Notes: a model not told the origin generated them from the letters alone. A stretch of DNA of 64,000 bases from Paraburkholderia sp. CNPSo 3272 (GCF_024206495.1 NZ_JAMBPQ010000035.1:1-64000), one strand, 5' to 3'; numbered from the stretch's first letter, positions 17,011-25,789 are shown. Numbers and translations are program-made.

Positions 17011-17541
17011 ATGAGCGACGGTCCTTTTGTCCCGGCCCCGGCCAGTCTGGGCGTCGAGCCAAGTCTCGGCTATTTCCTGTCGACCGCGCGCAACGTGCTG
17101 GCCGGACGCATCGACCGTGCGGTTGCGCCGCTTGGACTCACATCGTCGCAAATTGGTGTGATCCTTTTATTGTGGTTCCAGCGCGCCAGCACGCCGAACG
17201 AGATGTCGCGCGCGCTCTCGTACGACACTGGCTCCATGACGCGCATGCTCGACCGGCTGGAGAAAAAGGGCTTTCTCGAGCGGCAGCGCAGCCAGGCGGA
17301 TCGTCGCGTCGTGGAACTTGCACTGACGGATCAGGGGCGCGCGGCGGCGCAGCAATTGCCCGACCTGATCGCCGCGGAGATGTCCGAACAGCTGCGCGGC
17401 TTCTCGCCCGAAGAAGTCGCGACGCTGGTTCATTTGCTGCAGCGCTTCATTGCGAATGACGGCTCCACGACACCGCTTTGCCCATCGATGGACGCTACCA
17501 GCAAGGACGCAGCAGCGCCTGCGCAGGAAGACGGCAGCTAG
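17011..17541 (+). CDS. MarR-family transcriptional regulator
   Basis: Winged-helix repressor, 176 residues. The recognition part is SYDTGSMTRMLDRLEKKGF followed by the wing RQRSQADRRVVELALTDQG, both classical. The C-terminal Ser/Ala-rich tail is extra. It sits directly upstream of an MFS pump (95 bases) and divergent from an outer-membrane efflux component, so it most likely represses the pump and responds to a phenolic or drug-like ligand. The ligand cannot be read from sequence. Confidence 0.9.
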   Translation: MSDGPFVPAPASLGVEPSLGYFLSTARNVLAGRIDRAVAPLGLTSSQIGVILLLWFQRASTPNEMSRALSYDTGSMTRMLDRLEKKGFLERQRSQADRRVVELALTDQGRAAAQQLPDLIAAEMSEQLRGFSPEEVATLVHLLQRFIANDGSTTPLCPSMDATSKDAAAPAQEDGS

Positions 17542-17690
17542 CCCCGCCGCACGGGGTGCGGCGCGGCAACACGAGGCGTAATTCGATCAAATCACTGTCT
17601 GGGCAGAAAATGCACAGACACGAAAAGTAAACCGGCGTGCGCTGCTCCCGTGGGGCGGCAGCGACGGCCGAACCAACAAGGACACGGAAC

Positions 17691-19247
17691 ATGGCAGCTT
17701 CTCCCGCGGTGCCCGCGCAGGCCGAACCCGCACCGTTTTCCGGCGGCACGCTCGCGCTGCTCACAGTCGGACTGGCGCTCGGGACCTTCATGGAGGTGCT
17801 GGACACCTCGATCGCCAACGTGGCGGTGCCGACCATCTCGGGCAACCTCGGTGTCGCCAACAGCGAAGGCACGTGGGTCATCTCGTCGTATTCGGTCGCC
17901 TCGGCGATTGCGGTGCCGCTCACCGGGTGGCTCGCGCGCCGCGTGGGCGAAGTGCGCCTCTTCACGCTCTCCGTGCTGCTGTTCACGCTGGCCTCGGCCG
18001 CCTGCGGCTTCGCCACCAACTTCGAGACGCTCATTGCGTTCCGTCTCGTGCAAGGGCTCGTTTCCGGGCCGATGGTCCCGCTTTCGCAGACCATCCTCAT
18101 GCGCTCCTACCCGCCTGCCAAACGCGGCCTCGCGCTCGGCCTGTGGGCGATGACCGTGATCGTCGCGCCCATCTTCGGACCGGTGATGGGCGGCTGGATC
18201 ACCGACAACTACACGTGGCCGTGGATCTTCTACATCAACGTGCCGATCGGCGTCTTCTCGGGCATCTGCGCGTACATGCTGCTGCGCGGCCGCGAGACCA
18301 AAACGACGAAGCAGCGCATCGACGCCGTGGGCCTCGCGCTCCTCGTGATCGGCGTGTCGTGTCTGCAGATGATGCTCGACCTCGGCAAGGACCGTGACTG
18401 GTTCAATTCGACGTTCATCGTCACGCTCGCCATCATTGCGGTGGTCGCGCTCGCGTTCATGCTCGCGTGGGAGGCGACGGAAAAAGACCCCGTGGTCGAT
18501 CTCTCGCTCTTTCGCGACCGCAATTTCGCGCTCGGCGCGATGATCATCTCGTTCGGCTTCATGGCCTTCTTTGGCTCGGTGGTGATCTTCCCGCTCTGGC
18601 TGCAGACCGTCATGGGCTACACGGCGGGACTCGCGGGACTTGCCACCGCGCCGGTGGGCCTGCTCGCGCTCGTGCTCTCGCCGCTCATCGGGCGCAACAT
18701 GCACCGGCTCGATCTGCGCATGGTCGCGAGCTTCGCCTTTGTCGTGTTCGCGCTCGTCTCGCTCTGGAATTCGACGTTCACACTCGACGTGCCGTTCGAT
18801 CACGTAATCCTGCCGCGTCTCGTACAGGGTATCGGCGTGGCCTGCTTCTTCGTGCCGATGACGACCATCACGCTCTCGAGCATTCCCGACGAGCGGCTAG
18901 CGAGCGCCGCGGGCCTGTCGAACTTTCTGCGTACGCTCTCGGGCGCGATCGGCACGGCCGCAAGTACGACGTTCTGGGAAGACGCCGCCATCTATCACCA
19001 TGCCGTGCTGTCGGAATCGGTGACCCAGTCTTCGCCGAACACCGCCGCCTACAAGGACGCGCTCGCGAACCTCGGTTTCGCGGGTCAAAGCCTGACCGCC
19101 CAGCTCAACGACGTCGTGACGACGCAAGGCTACATGATGGCCACCAACGACTTCTTCCGCATTTCCTGCGCGATGTTTGTCGTGCTGGCCCTGCTGGTGT
19201 GGGTGACGAAGCCGAAAAAAGGCGCGGGACCGGCAATGGGTCATTGA
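17691..19247 (+). CDS. DHA2-family (EmrB/QacA) drug:H+ antiporter
   Basis: Inner-membrane proton-driven exporter with the 14-segment topology of the EmrB/QacA group. DHA2 motif LDTSIANVAVPTISGNL lies in the first helix, GWLARRVGEVRLF is motif A between helices 2 and 3, and WIFYINVPIG in the motif C region is typical. 518 residues from ATG 17691, which has AAGGA upstream; an upstream frame to 17637 is rejected. The usual periplasmic adaptor (HlyD/EmrA) gene is not next to it, although an outer-membrane component is. Confidence 0.93.
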   Translation: MAASPAVPAQAEPAPFSGGTLALLTVGLALGTFMEVLDTSIANVAVPTISGNLGVANSEGTWVISSYSVASAIAVPLTGWLARRVGEVRLFTLSVLLFTLASAACGFATNFETLIAFRLVQGLVSGPMVPLSQTILMRSYPPAKRGLALGLWAMTVIVAPIFGPVMGGWITDNYTWPWIFYINVPIGVFSGICAYMLLRGRETKTTKQRIDAVGLALLVIGVSCLQMMLDLGKDRDWFNSTFIVTLAIIAVVALAFMLAWEATEKDPVVDLSLFRDRNFALGAMIISFGFMAFFGSVVIFPLWLQTVMGYTAGLAGLATAPVGLLALVLSPLIGRNMHRLDLRMVASFAFVVFALVSLWNSTFTLDVPFDHVILPRLVQGIGVACFFVPMTTITLSSIPDERLASAAGLSNFLRTLSGAIGTAASTTFWEDAAIYHHAVLSESVTQSSPNTAAYKDALANLGFAGQSLTAQLNDVVTTQGYMMATNDFFRISCAMFVVLALLVWVTKPKKGAGPAMGH

Positions 19248-19306
19248 CGGTCCCGCGAAAGGCCGCCCAAGTGAGCGGGCGACCGGGTGCGCGTTGCGCT
19301 GCGTGA

Positions 19307-20008
19307 CTAGCGCTGTGTAATGCCGCTCGTCTGGATCTCGACGCGACGGTTCCGCGCGCGGCCTTCAGGCGTGGCATTCGACGCGATGGGCCGCGAGAAG
19401 TCGTAGCCGTGCACTTCATACTGGCCAGCGTGGAGGCCACGCGACTGTAGATAGCTGCGAACGGCTTCGGCGCGGCGCAGCGAGAGGCGATCGTTGTAGG
19501 CCTTCGAGCCGGCCGAGTCGGTGTGGCCGTCGATCACGACCGTACCGATGTTCACACCGTCGCTTTGCCTGACGAACTGGTCGAGCGCGCGCTTGCCTTC
19601 GGGCAGCAGAGCGGCCTTATCGAACGCGAAGTTGGCGTCGGCGTTCAGCGTGATCGTGCGCGGCTGAACCTGGGGCGGCGTTTCGCCGATTGGCGCCGAC
19701 GCTGGCTGCTGCGGCGGCTGGCAGGTGAACGTGATTTCACGCGGGTCGTCTTCCGGCTTGAAGCCGGCAACGGCGCGGTCCACCGACGAGACGCGCACCG
19801 GCGTCTTGCTGCCGCAGACCTCGTTGACCTTTTTCATACAGGTCCCGGAGCTTTCGAACAGGCCGAGACATTGCACGCGATACGCTTGCGAGCCGTTAGC
19901 GAGCGTGACGATGTCGAGATTGTGGGTGGGGCCTGAGGCGGTGGTGCAGCCAGCGGCGGCGGCGATGACGGCAGCCGCGGCACTGGCAGACAGAAGGCGC
20001 AGTTTCAT
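19307..20008 (-). CDS. OmpA-family peptidoglycan-binding lipoprotein
   Basis: A lipoprotein (AAGC lipobox near residue 20) with a C-terminal OmpA-like domain: NFAFDKAALLPEG, then VVIDGHTDSAGSKAYNDRLS with the Asp that binds diaminopimelate, and ending RARNRRVEI. The middle part carries four cysteines that may pair. Such proteins tether outer membrane to wall. 233 residues from ATG 20008; the longer frame has no leader. Transcribed with the same polarity as the small lipoprotein upstream. Confidence 0.9.
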   Translation of the reverse strand: MKLRLLSASAAAAVIAAAAGCTTASGPTHNLDIVTLANGSQAYRVQCLGLFESSGTCMKKVNEVCGSKTPVRVSSVDRAVAGFKPEDDPREITFTCQPPQQPASAPIGETPPQVQPRTITLNADANFAFDKAALLPEGKRALDQFVRQSDGVNIGTVVIDGHTDSAGSKAYNDRLSLRRAEAVRSYLQSRGLHAGQYEVHGYDFSRPIASNATPEGRARNRRVEIQTSGITQR

Positions 20009-20130
20009 TGTCGATTCGAGTTGTGGATGAGGTCGAACGGCCCGGACTAAGCCGGCCGAAACCAGCCCAAGATACGGGCTCCTCAACCCCTCCCTCAATC
20101 AGACAATGCCCAAAATCGGCCACGTGCCGA

Positions 20131-20613
20131 TCAATGCGCGCTCGAAGCCGGCTCCGCCACGGCTGCGCCGCTCACGCCGGCCGTGTCGCCGCCTGCGCCC
20201 GTGGTCGTGTCGCCGGGAATCGGCGCATCGACGCCGGTTCGCACGAACTGCTTGAACGCCGCGCCCGCCGACCACGGGTTGGGCTTGCAGCCGAGCGAAC
20301 TGTCGCAGTGCGCGGCGAAGCCGATCGTGGCCGTGCCGTCGGCGTTGGCCTGTTTCGTGATTTCATAGGCGAGCAGACGCCGGCCGCCGCCCGGGCCCGA
20401 CGTCTGAATCAGCGTGTCGGTCACGGTCTGCACTTCGTACTTCGAATGACTGCGCACCCAGTCCTGGGCGCGTTGCCACCAGAGATCGCATTCCGTCTTG
20501 TTCGAACAGGTGAGCGGCGCGGTCGCGATCTGCATGACGTCGGGTTCGACCTGCCCGCGCGACGCGCAGGCCGCAGCCGTCGCGCACAGCAGGATCGCAA
20601 GAATTCGTTTCAT
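20131..20613 (-). CDS. Small lipoprotein, unknown function
   Basis: 160 residues with a lipoprotein signal (MKRILAILLCATAAACASRG, cysteine at about 16). The mature part has TCSNKTECDLWWQRAQDWV, a disulfide-ready cysteine pair and a TATIGFAAHCDSSLGCKP segment. ATG 20613 has a full GGAGGAA ribosome site. It resembles Burkholderia conserved lipoproteins but I cannot name the family. Confidence 0.8.
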   Translation of the reverse strand: MKRILAILLCATAAACASRGQVEPDVMQIATAPLTCSNKTECDLWWQRAQDWVRSHSKYEVQTVTDTLIQTSGPGGGRRLLAYEITKQANADGTATIGFAAHCDSSLGCKPNPWSAGAAFKQFVRTGVDAPIPGDTTTGAGGDTAGVSGAAVAEPASSAH

Positions 20614-20830
20614 CGCGTGGATTCCTCCCAGAGTGAGCCGCATTGCACGCGGCCCGTGCATTTTTGGTGTTTTCAGCTTCGTTCGTCCGGCGCGTGTCGT
20701 CAGCGCGCTTCGATAACGCGGCGCCTACCCTGGTTGGACCGCATCTGCAGGCTGGTGTTGCGAGCAAATGCGGTGCCTGGGACGAATATCGATGGGAGGG
20801 GGGCGCCGCAGCGGCGCACCGGCGCGCGGC

Positions 20831-22453
20831 TCAGACGCTGAAGCGATTGAGCGTATAAGCGCGATAGGCGGCGACGAACGCGTCGAACGAGCCCACTTCG
20901 TCACGCTCGAGTTGCGCCTGCTCCGCGAGCGATTCGCGCGCGAGCGTTTCGAACTCGGCCGTAGCCGCGGCGTCGAGCGGACGCGCGAGAAATTGCGCCG
21001 CGTGGTGCTCGCTCTGTGCACGTGCGAATTGCAGGAAGGACTGCTTGCTATCGTGCATGGTTCGCAGCACGCGCGCCGACGGCGTGAGCGACGGGTCGGC
21101 CAGCTTCGCGCGCTGTGTCGCGAGCGAGCGCTTGTGTTCGTCGCTGCCGTGCGCCGCGTCGAGTACGGCAGCCGCGTGGCCGATCTTTTCGAACAGCGCT
21201 TCGGCCCACTCGTGCATCGGCACGTCCTTGCCGTCGCGCTTGAGCGCGAGACCCGGGCGGCGCCCTTCTTTCGTCACCAGGCCAAAGTTTTCATTCGATT
21301 CGGCGTAGGCGTCGTCAGGCAGGAAAGGGCTTTCATCGAGCGCGCAGGCGAGCAGGTAGGCGTCGAGAAAACGTGCGGTTTCGAGCGAGATGCCGATTGG
21401 CTCGAACGGGTCGATGTCCATGCAGCGCACCTCGACGTACTGCACACCGCGCGCGGCAAGCGCATGCAGCGGCCGCTCGCCCGGATGCGTCACGCGCTTC
21501 GGGCGGATCGTCGAGTAGAACTCGTTCTCGATCTGCAGCACGTTCGTATTGATCTGCACCCACTCGCCGTCGCGATGCGTGCCGATCGCCTCGTAGGGCG
21601 GATACGGCTGGCTCACGGCCTGCGCGAGCGCGTCGAGATAGCCTGCCAGCGTGTCGTAATCGGCGCGCAACGCGGACTGGCCCGTCGTGTTCGAGTAGCC
21701 AAGATCGCTCATGCGCAGGCTCGTCGCATACGGCAGATAGAGCGTGTCGGCGTCGAGCGCTTCGAGCTTGTGCTCGCGGCCGCGCAGGAAGCGCGCGTCG
21801 AGCGCGGGCGAGGCGCCGAACAGGTACATGAGCAGCCAGTTCGTGCGGCGGAAATTTCGGATCAGCGCGAGGTAGCGCTCCGACTGATAGTCGGTGAGCG
21901 AGGCCGTGGACTGATGATGCGCATGCAGCACGCGCCACACTTCTTCGCTGAGCGAGTAGTTGTAGTGGATGCCGGCAATGCACTGCATCGTGCGGCCGTA
22001 GCGCAGCGCGAGGCCCATGCGGTACACGTACTTGAGGCGACCGATATTCGAGCTGCCATAGCGCGCGATGGGAATGCCGTCGTCGGTGTCGGGCAGGAGG
22101 CCCGGCATCGATTCGTTCCAGAGCATCTCGCCGTCACGCGCGAGTACCGCATAGACGTAGCGGTGCAGCTCGTCGAGTTGCGCGAGCGTGATCGAGGCGT
22201 CGGGCTCGGCAGGCGTGATGATCTCGATCAGCGCTTCCGAATAGTCGGTGGTCAGCGACGGATGCGTGAGCGCCGAACCGAGCGCTGTCGCGTGCGGCGT
22301 CATGGCGAGCCGGCCGTCGCGCGTCACGCGCAGGCTCTCCTTCTCGATGCCGCGCAGACCGCGCGTGAGCGCGCCGCGATGTGGCCCGTCGCCCAGCACG
22401 GAAAGGCGCTGCGCGAGAACGTCGTTCGTGCGTGTAGAGGTCGTGTCTGACAT
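20831..22453 (-). CDS. gshA: Glutamate-cysteine ligase
   Basis: First enzyme of glutathione synthesis, joining cysteine to the gamma-carboxyl of glutamate with ATP. Family features: RGIEKESLRV, YSEALIEIITP, CIAGIHYNYS and VRCMDIDPFEPIGI, all typical of the proteobacterial class 1 enzyme. 540 residues, full length. The gene stands alone; gshB is not nearby. The ribosome site is weak. Confidence 0.95.
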   Translation of the reverse strand: MSDTTSTRTNDVLAQRLSVLGDGPHRGALTRGLRGIEKESLRVTRDGRLAMTPHATALGSALTHPSLTTDYSEALIEIITPAEPDASITLAQLDELHRYVYAVLARDGEMLWNESMPGLLPDTDDGIPIARYGSSNIGRLKYVYRMGLALRYGRTMQCIAGIHYNYSLSEEVWRVLHAHHQSTASLTDYQSERYLALIRNFRRTNWLLMYLFGASPALDARFLRGREHKLEALDADTLYLPYATSLRMSDLGYSNTTGQSALRADYDTLAGYLDALAQAVSQPYPPYEAIGTHRDGEWVQINTNVLQIENEFYSTIRPKRVTHPGERPLHALAARGVQYVEVRCMDIDPFEPIGISLETARFLDAYLLACALDESPFLPDDAYAESNENFGLVTKEGRRPGLALKRDGKDVPMHEWAEALFEKIGHAAAVLDAAHGSDEHKRSLATQRAKLADPSLTPSARVLRTMHDSKQSFLQFARAQSEHHAAQFLARPLDAAATAEFETLARESLAEQAQLERDEVGSFDAFVAAYRAYTLNRFSV

Positions 22454-22643
22454 TGAGGCAAGTCGGGCTCGGGCCGGCGGCGCCGTGCTGAGAGCGCTCG
22501 CTGGCCGGGATTCTTTTCGGTAGCGGGCACTTTAACATCTCGCCGAAAGACCTGCTTGGGCCTGCCTCGGGCGCGGTTTTGGCCGGTCGGCGCGCGCTTC
22601 TCGCGGTGGTGGCACCCCGTTCCTGGCGCGGCCTTCCGTTGCC

Positions 22644-23666
22644 CTAGCCTCCTCGCGCCGCGCCCGCGCGATCGGCGATTTCGTTCCACAAATGCATGGC
22701 CGCGTACGCGCGCCAGGGGCTCCATGCGTCAGTGCGGGCGCGCTGTTGGGTCGCGCGCACGAGCGCCGGATCGCGCGCCGCGATGGCCTGCATCAGCACG
22801 AGATCAGTCGCGGGCCACGCGTTCGCGTCGCGCCATGCGCGCATCGCGACGTATTCGACGGTCCACGGTCCGATGCCGGGCAACGCGAGCAGTGCCGCGC
22901 GCATGGCGTCGAGGTCGGCGGACTCCGGCGCGATCGCGTCGATTTGTCTGCTTTGACGCTTGCCGCGCGGCTTGTTTTTATTGTTCTCTGCGTAGTCGCG
23001 TTCGATGATCACCGCGCCGCTCGCCACGGCCTGCGCAAAGCCCTGCAGCGCGGCGACGCGCTTGCCCGGCATGCCGATGCCCGCGAGATCGGCGGCGGCG
23101 AGCGCGGCGGGTGTGGGAAAGCGCCACGCGGTGCGCGCGTGCGCATGGTCGTCGATGCGCTTGCCCACGCGTTCGACGAGGCGCCCGATGATGGTCGTCG
23201 CCGCTTTCACGCTGACCTGCTGGCCGACGATCGCGCGCACCACGAGCTCGAAACCTGACCACGCGCCGGGCACGCGCAGCCCCGGCACGGCCGCGACGAG
23301 CGGCGCAAGCCACGGGTCGCTGCGCAGATGCGCGGCAACGGCGGCGGGGTCGGCCTGCAGGTCGAACATGCGCGAGAGCGGTGCGGCGAGCGCCGCCGCA
23401 TGCGCGCTCACGGGTCCGTCGATCTGCACGACGAGGCAATGCTTGCGCGCGTGACGGCGCACGGCGAGCGTGCCGCTCGCGCCGTTGAAATCGATTGCGC
23501 GCAGCCACGCGCCGTCCTCCACCGCCTCGACGCCCGGCGTTGCGCGGCCGCTGAAGAAGCGCAGCACACGTGGCCAGTCGTAGGGCGCGCGAAACGGCAG
23601 TTCGAGTGTGGCGCCGCGCGTCGGCGCCTCGGGTTGTGCTGCGGACTGCGAGGCGATGGCGCTCAA
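22644..23666 (-). CDS. alkA: DNA-3-methyladenine glycosylase II (AlkA)
   Basis: Excises alkylated bases. An AlkA N-terminal domain (LPFRAPYDWPRVLRFFSGR) is followed by a helix-hairpin-helix-GPD core: VRAIVGQQVSVKAA and LPGIGPWTVEYVAMRAW, with the catalytic Asp in ATDLVL near residue 285. A basic insertion (ENNKNKPRGKRQSRQ) near residue 225-240 is unusual. I place the start at TTG 23666, overlapping the ada stop as TTGA and preceded by GGAG, giving 340 residues; a longer frame upstream is antisense-like and rejected. Co-transcribed behind ada. Confidence 0.85.
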   Translation of the reverse strand: MSAIASQSAAQPEAPTRGATLELPFRAPYDWPRVLRFFSGRATPGVEAVEDGAWLRAIDFNGASGTLAVRRHARKHCLVVQIDGPVSAHAAALAAPLSRMFDLQADPAAVAAHLRSDPWLAPLVAAVPGLRVPGAWSGFELVVRAIVGQQVSVKAATTIIGRLVERVGKRIDDHAHARTAWRFPTPAALAAADLAGIGMPGKRVAALQGFAQAVASGAVIIERDYAENNKNKPRGKRQSRQIDAIAPESADLDAMRAALLALPGIGPWTVEYVAMRAWRDANAWPATDLVLMQAIAARDPALVRATQQRARTDAWSPWRAYAAMHLWNEIADRAGAARGG

Positions 23667-24853
23667 GTGGCGGTCTCCGGCGTGTCGGCGCGGTTCGAGG
23701 TCGAACGGTTGTTTTTCGGGTTTTTTGCGCCGTTTTGCGCGCCTTGCGATGCGCGTGCTTCGCAGTCGAGCAGCGCCACCTTGCGCTCGAGACCCCAGCG
23801 ATAACCCGCGAGCGAGCCTCCCTTCTGCACGACGCGATGGCACGGAATCGCCAGCGCCACCGGATTCGACGCGCATGCGCTCGCCACGGCCCGCACCGCG
23901 CTCGGCGCGCCGAGCGTTTCGGCGATCTGCGAGTAGCTGCGGGTCTCGCCATAGGGAATGCGCTGGAGCGCGTCCCAGACGCGCTGCTGGAATGCCGTCG
24001 CGGCAATGTCCAGCGGCAGATCGAAACGCTCGCGCCGGCCGTGCAGATACGCGTCGATCTGCGCGGCGAACGGCGCGATCGCGGCCTTGTCCTCGATGCA
24101 CTGCGCGTTCGCGAAATCGGCGGTGAGTGCGGCGGTGAGCGTCTCGGCATCGTCGCCGAACGCGATCCGGCAGATGCCCTTCTCCGTTGCCGCGATGAGC
24201 ACGAAGCCGATCGGCGTGGGCGTGGCGGCGTAGTGGATCGTCAGCCCCGCGCCCTTGCGGCGATAGGCGGAAGGCGCCATGCCCAGTTCGCCCGGCACGC
24301 TGTGATAGAGGCGCGACGACGAGCCGAAGCCCGCGTCGGCGCTGGCGCGCGTGACGTCAGCGCCCCCGCCCAGCGCGTCGCGCAGCACCGCCCCGCGCCG
24401 CGCCGCCTGGTATTGGCGTGGCGAGACGCCCAGCACGCGCTTGAAAAGGCGCTGCAGGTGAAACGGGCTCAGGTGCACGGCTTCGCCCAGTTGCGCGAGC
24501 GTGAGCCGCTCTTGCGGGTCGGCGTCCAGCGCCGCACACGCGCGCCGCACGATCTCCAGCTCGCGCGGCAGGCCGCCCGGGCGGCAGCGCTTGCATTCGC
24601 GATAGCCGGCCGCGCGCGCGTCGTCGGCCTCGGTGAAGAATTCGATGTTCTCGCGCCGCGGCAGCCGCGAGGCGCACGACGGGCGGCAGAACACACCGGT
24701 GGTGCGCACGGCGTAGAAGAACGCGCCGTCGGCGCGGGCGTCGCGCGACGTGACGGCTTGCCAACGGTCGGCGTCGTTCGTCCATTCGCTGGCTGGCGTG
24801 TGGCCGGGTTCGGCGGGTTTCATCGCTGGTTTCATTGCAGGGACGGCGCTCAT
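23663..24853 (-). CDS. ada: Ada: methylphosphotriester / O6-methylguanine methyltransferase and regulator
   Basis: Adaptive-response protein: repairs alkylated DNA by irreversible methyl transfer and activates its own regulon. Residues 56, 60, 87 and 90 (FCRPSC and CKRC) form the N-terminal Zn-Cys4 site with the phosphotriester-accepting Cys; an AraC helix-turn-helix follows (about 105-200, LSPFHLQRLFKRVLGVSPRQY); the C-terminal domain carries IPCHRVV with the active Cys near 336. A Lys/Asn/Ser-rich tail ends the protein. 396 residues. Ribosome site GAGGAG. A near-consensus Ada box lies 74-86 bases upstream. Overlaps alkA by four bases. Confidence 0.95.
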   Translation of the reverse strand: MSAVPAMKPAMKPAEPGHTPASEWTNDADRWQAVTSRDARADGAFFYAVRTTGVFCRPSCASRLPRRENIEFFTEADDARAAGYRECKRCRPGGLPRELEIVRRACAALDADPQERLTLAQLGEAVHLSPFHLQRLFKRVLGVSPRQYQAARRGAVLRDALGGGADVTRASADAGFGSSSRLYHSVPGELGMAPSAYRRKGAGLTIHYAATPTPIGFVLIAATEKGICRIAFGDDAETLTAALTADFANAQCIEDKAAIAPFAAQIDAYLHGRRERFDLPLDIAATAFQQRVWDALQRIPYGETRSYSQIAETLGAPSAVRAVASACASNPVALAIPCHRVVQKGGSLAGYRWGLERKVALLDCEARASQGAQNGAKNPKNNRSTSNRADTPETAT

Positions 24854-24926
24854 TTGAGGGCTCCTCGAAGTGCCTGTCTGTATGCCGTTACTCTAACTTT
24901 GGGTAGGAACGACGGCGCGCCGGATC

Positions 24927-24939
24927 TTGCGCTGTCATT
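24927..24939 (-). promoter_or_regulatory. Ada box upstream of ada
   Basis: On the minus strand the 13-mer reads AATGACAGCGCAA: the A box AAT, six bases, and the B box GCAA of the Escherichia coli ada operator, matching 11 of 13 positions of its AATTAAAGCGCAA. It stands 31 bases upstream of a -10-like TAGAGT (24890-24895) that lacks a -35, the layout expected for an activator-dependent promoter. Confidence 0.65.
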
Positions 24940-25067
24940 GCAGTCCACACGTGCCGTGAAAGCGCCCTGATCGGGTCCTTTTATGGTCTTCGGTGAATCC
25001 CTGATGGCGTCTTGTCGATTCCCGTGCGACAAAATGGCAAGTTTGCGGGTTTTCCCTTAAAAAACTG

Positions 25068-25096
25068 TTGCGTCGCGACAGCCGACTCGGTATAGT
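25068..25096 (+). promoter_or_regulatory. Sigma-70 promoter of a candidate small RNA
   Basis: TTGCGT at 25068-25073 and TATAGT at 25091-25096 are exactly 17 bases apart, one of the best promoter matches in the window. An imperfect dyad CTGTTGCG/CGCGACAG centred on 25073 covers the -35. A terminator follows only 40 bases after the -10. Confidence 0.6.
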
Positions 25097-25102
25097 GGTT
25101 CC

Positions 25103-25164
25103 TGTCTCCTCCATGTCTCCTCCTGATATGGATTAAGCCCGCTCACAGCAGCGGGCTTTTTTTC
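25103..25164 (+). ncRNA. Candidate small RNA with tandem anti-Shine-Dalgarno motifs
   Basis: Between a 17-base-spaced promoter and a strong terminator lies a predicted transcript of about 60 bases. It carries TGTCTCCTCC twice (25103-25112 and 25114-25123), an 11-base periodic repeat whose CTCCTCC core is complementary to AGGAGG ribosome sites. The 3' end is the hairpin AGCCCGCT/AGCGGGCT (25136-25143, 25150-25157) plus seven T, an Hfq-friendly ending. No ribosome site or meaningful frame is present. It sits between ada (divergent) and a VOC gene. The architecture resembles known CU-rich anti-SD regulators in proteobacteria; the target set is unknown. Confidence 0.6.
25136..25163 (+). terminator. 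Terminator of the candidate small RNA
   Basis: Perfect 8-bp stem AGCCCGCT (25136-25143) and AGCGGGCT (25150-25157) with loop CACAGC, followed by a run of T. No protein gene ends upstream on this strand within reach, so it implies an unannotated short transcript. Confidence 0.8.
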
Positions 25165-25361
25165 GTCCAGCGTTTTCCATACGTCAACTCGCCCTACTCT
25201 CGGCGCACCCGCCACTCCACTGCTTTCTGCTATTTTCCGCTGCTTCTCATTGTTCCGCTGCGGCCGATTCCGGCTCGCGAGTTTCGCTGAATGCGCGCCA
25301 TCTGCGCAGCCGCGCGTTCACAGGTCCATCATGAGAATCCCAGCACGACTTCGAGGACGCC

Positions 25362-25772
25362 ATGCGGATCCAGATTCGCGAGATCGATCACGTCGTTATC
25401 CGGGCAGCCGACATGGACGCCATGACGCGGTTCTACTGCGAAGTACTCGGTTGCGAGCCGGAGCGTGAACAGCGCGATCTCGGCCTCGTGCAGTTGCGCG
25501 CGGGACGCTCGCTCATCGATCTGGTGACGATCGGCGGCCCGCTGGACCGGGGTTCCGGCGCGCCGCCCTCTGGCGCTAGCGGCAACATGGATCATCTTTG
25601 TCTGCGCGTCGAGCCGTTCGACGCCGAGGCGCTCGCGTCACATCTGACGCAGCATGGCGCGCGTCCCGGCAATGCCGTCGAACGCTATGGGGCGGAGGGT
25701 ATGGGGCCGTCGCTGTATCTGTTCGACCCGGAAGGCAACATGGTGGAACTCAAGGGGCCGCCGCACGCCTGA
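25362..25772 (+). CDS. VOC-family (glyoxalase/dioxygenase superfamily) protein
   Basis: 136 residues forming one vicinal-oxygen-chelate module: IDHVVIRAADMDAMTRFYCEVLG at the N terminus with a likely metal-ligand His, DHLCLRVEPFD in the middle and YLFDPEGNMVEL at the end with the ligand Glu. Members are glyoxalases, dioxygenases or resistance proteins; substrate cannot be told. GAGGA precedes the ATG by seven bases. Convergent with yaeQ, 17 bases away. Confidence 0.85.
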   Translation: MRIQIREIDHVVIRAADMDAMTRFYCEVLGCEPEREQRDLGLVQLRAGRSLIDLVTIGGPLDRGSGAPPSGASGNMDHLCLRVEPFDAEALASHLTQHGARPGNAVERYGAEGMGPSLYLFDPEGNMVELKGPPHA

Positions 25773-25789
25773 ACGCGGGCAGCCGGCTT

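Noticed and set aside
20008..20841. Long plus-strand frame over the lipoprotein gene region
   Set aside because: Antisense to a lipoprotein with a full ribosome site and signal peptide.
25065..25081. LexA-like box CTGT-N9-ACAG before the small RNA and near ada
   Set aside because: The spacer is nine bases; the canonical LexA box needs eight. I keep it only as an imperfect dyad over the -35.
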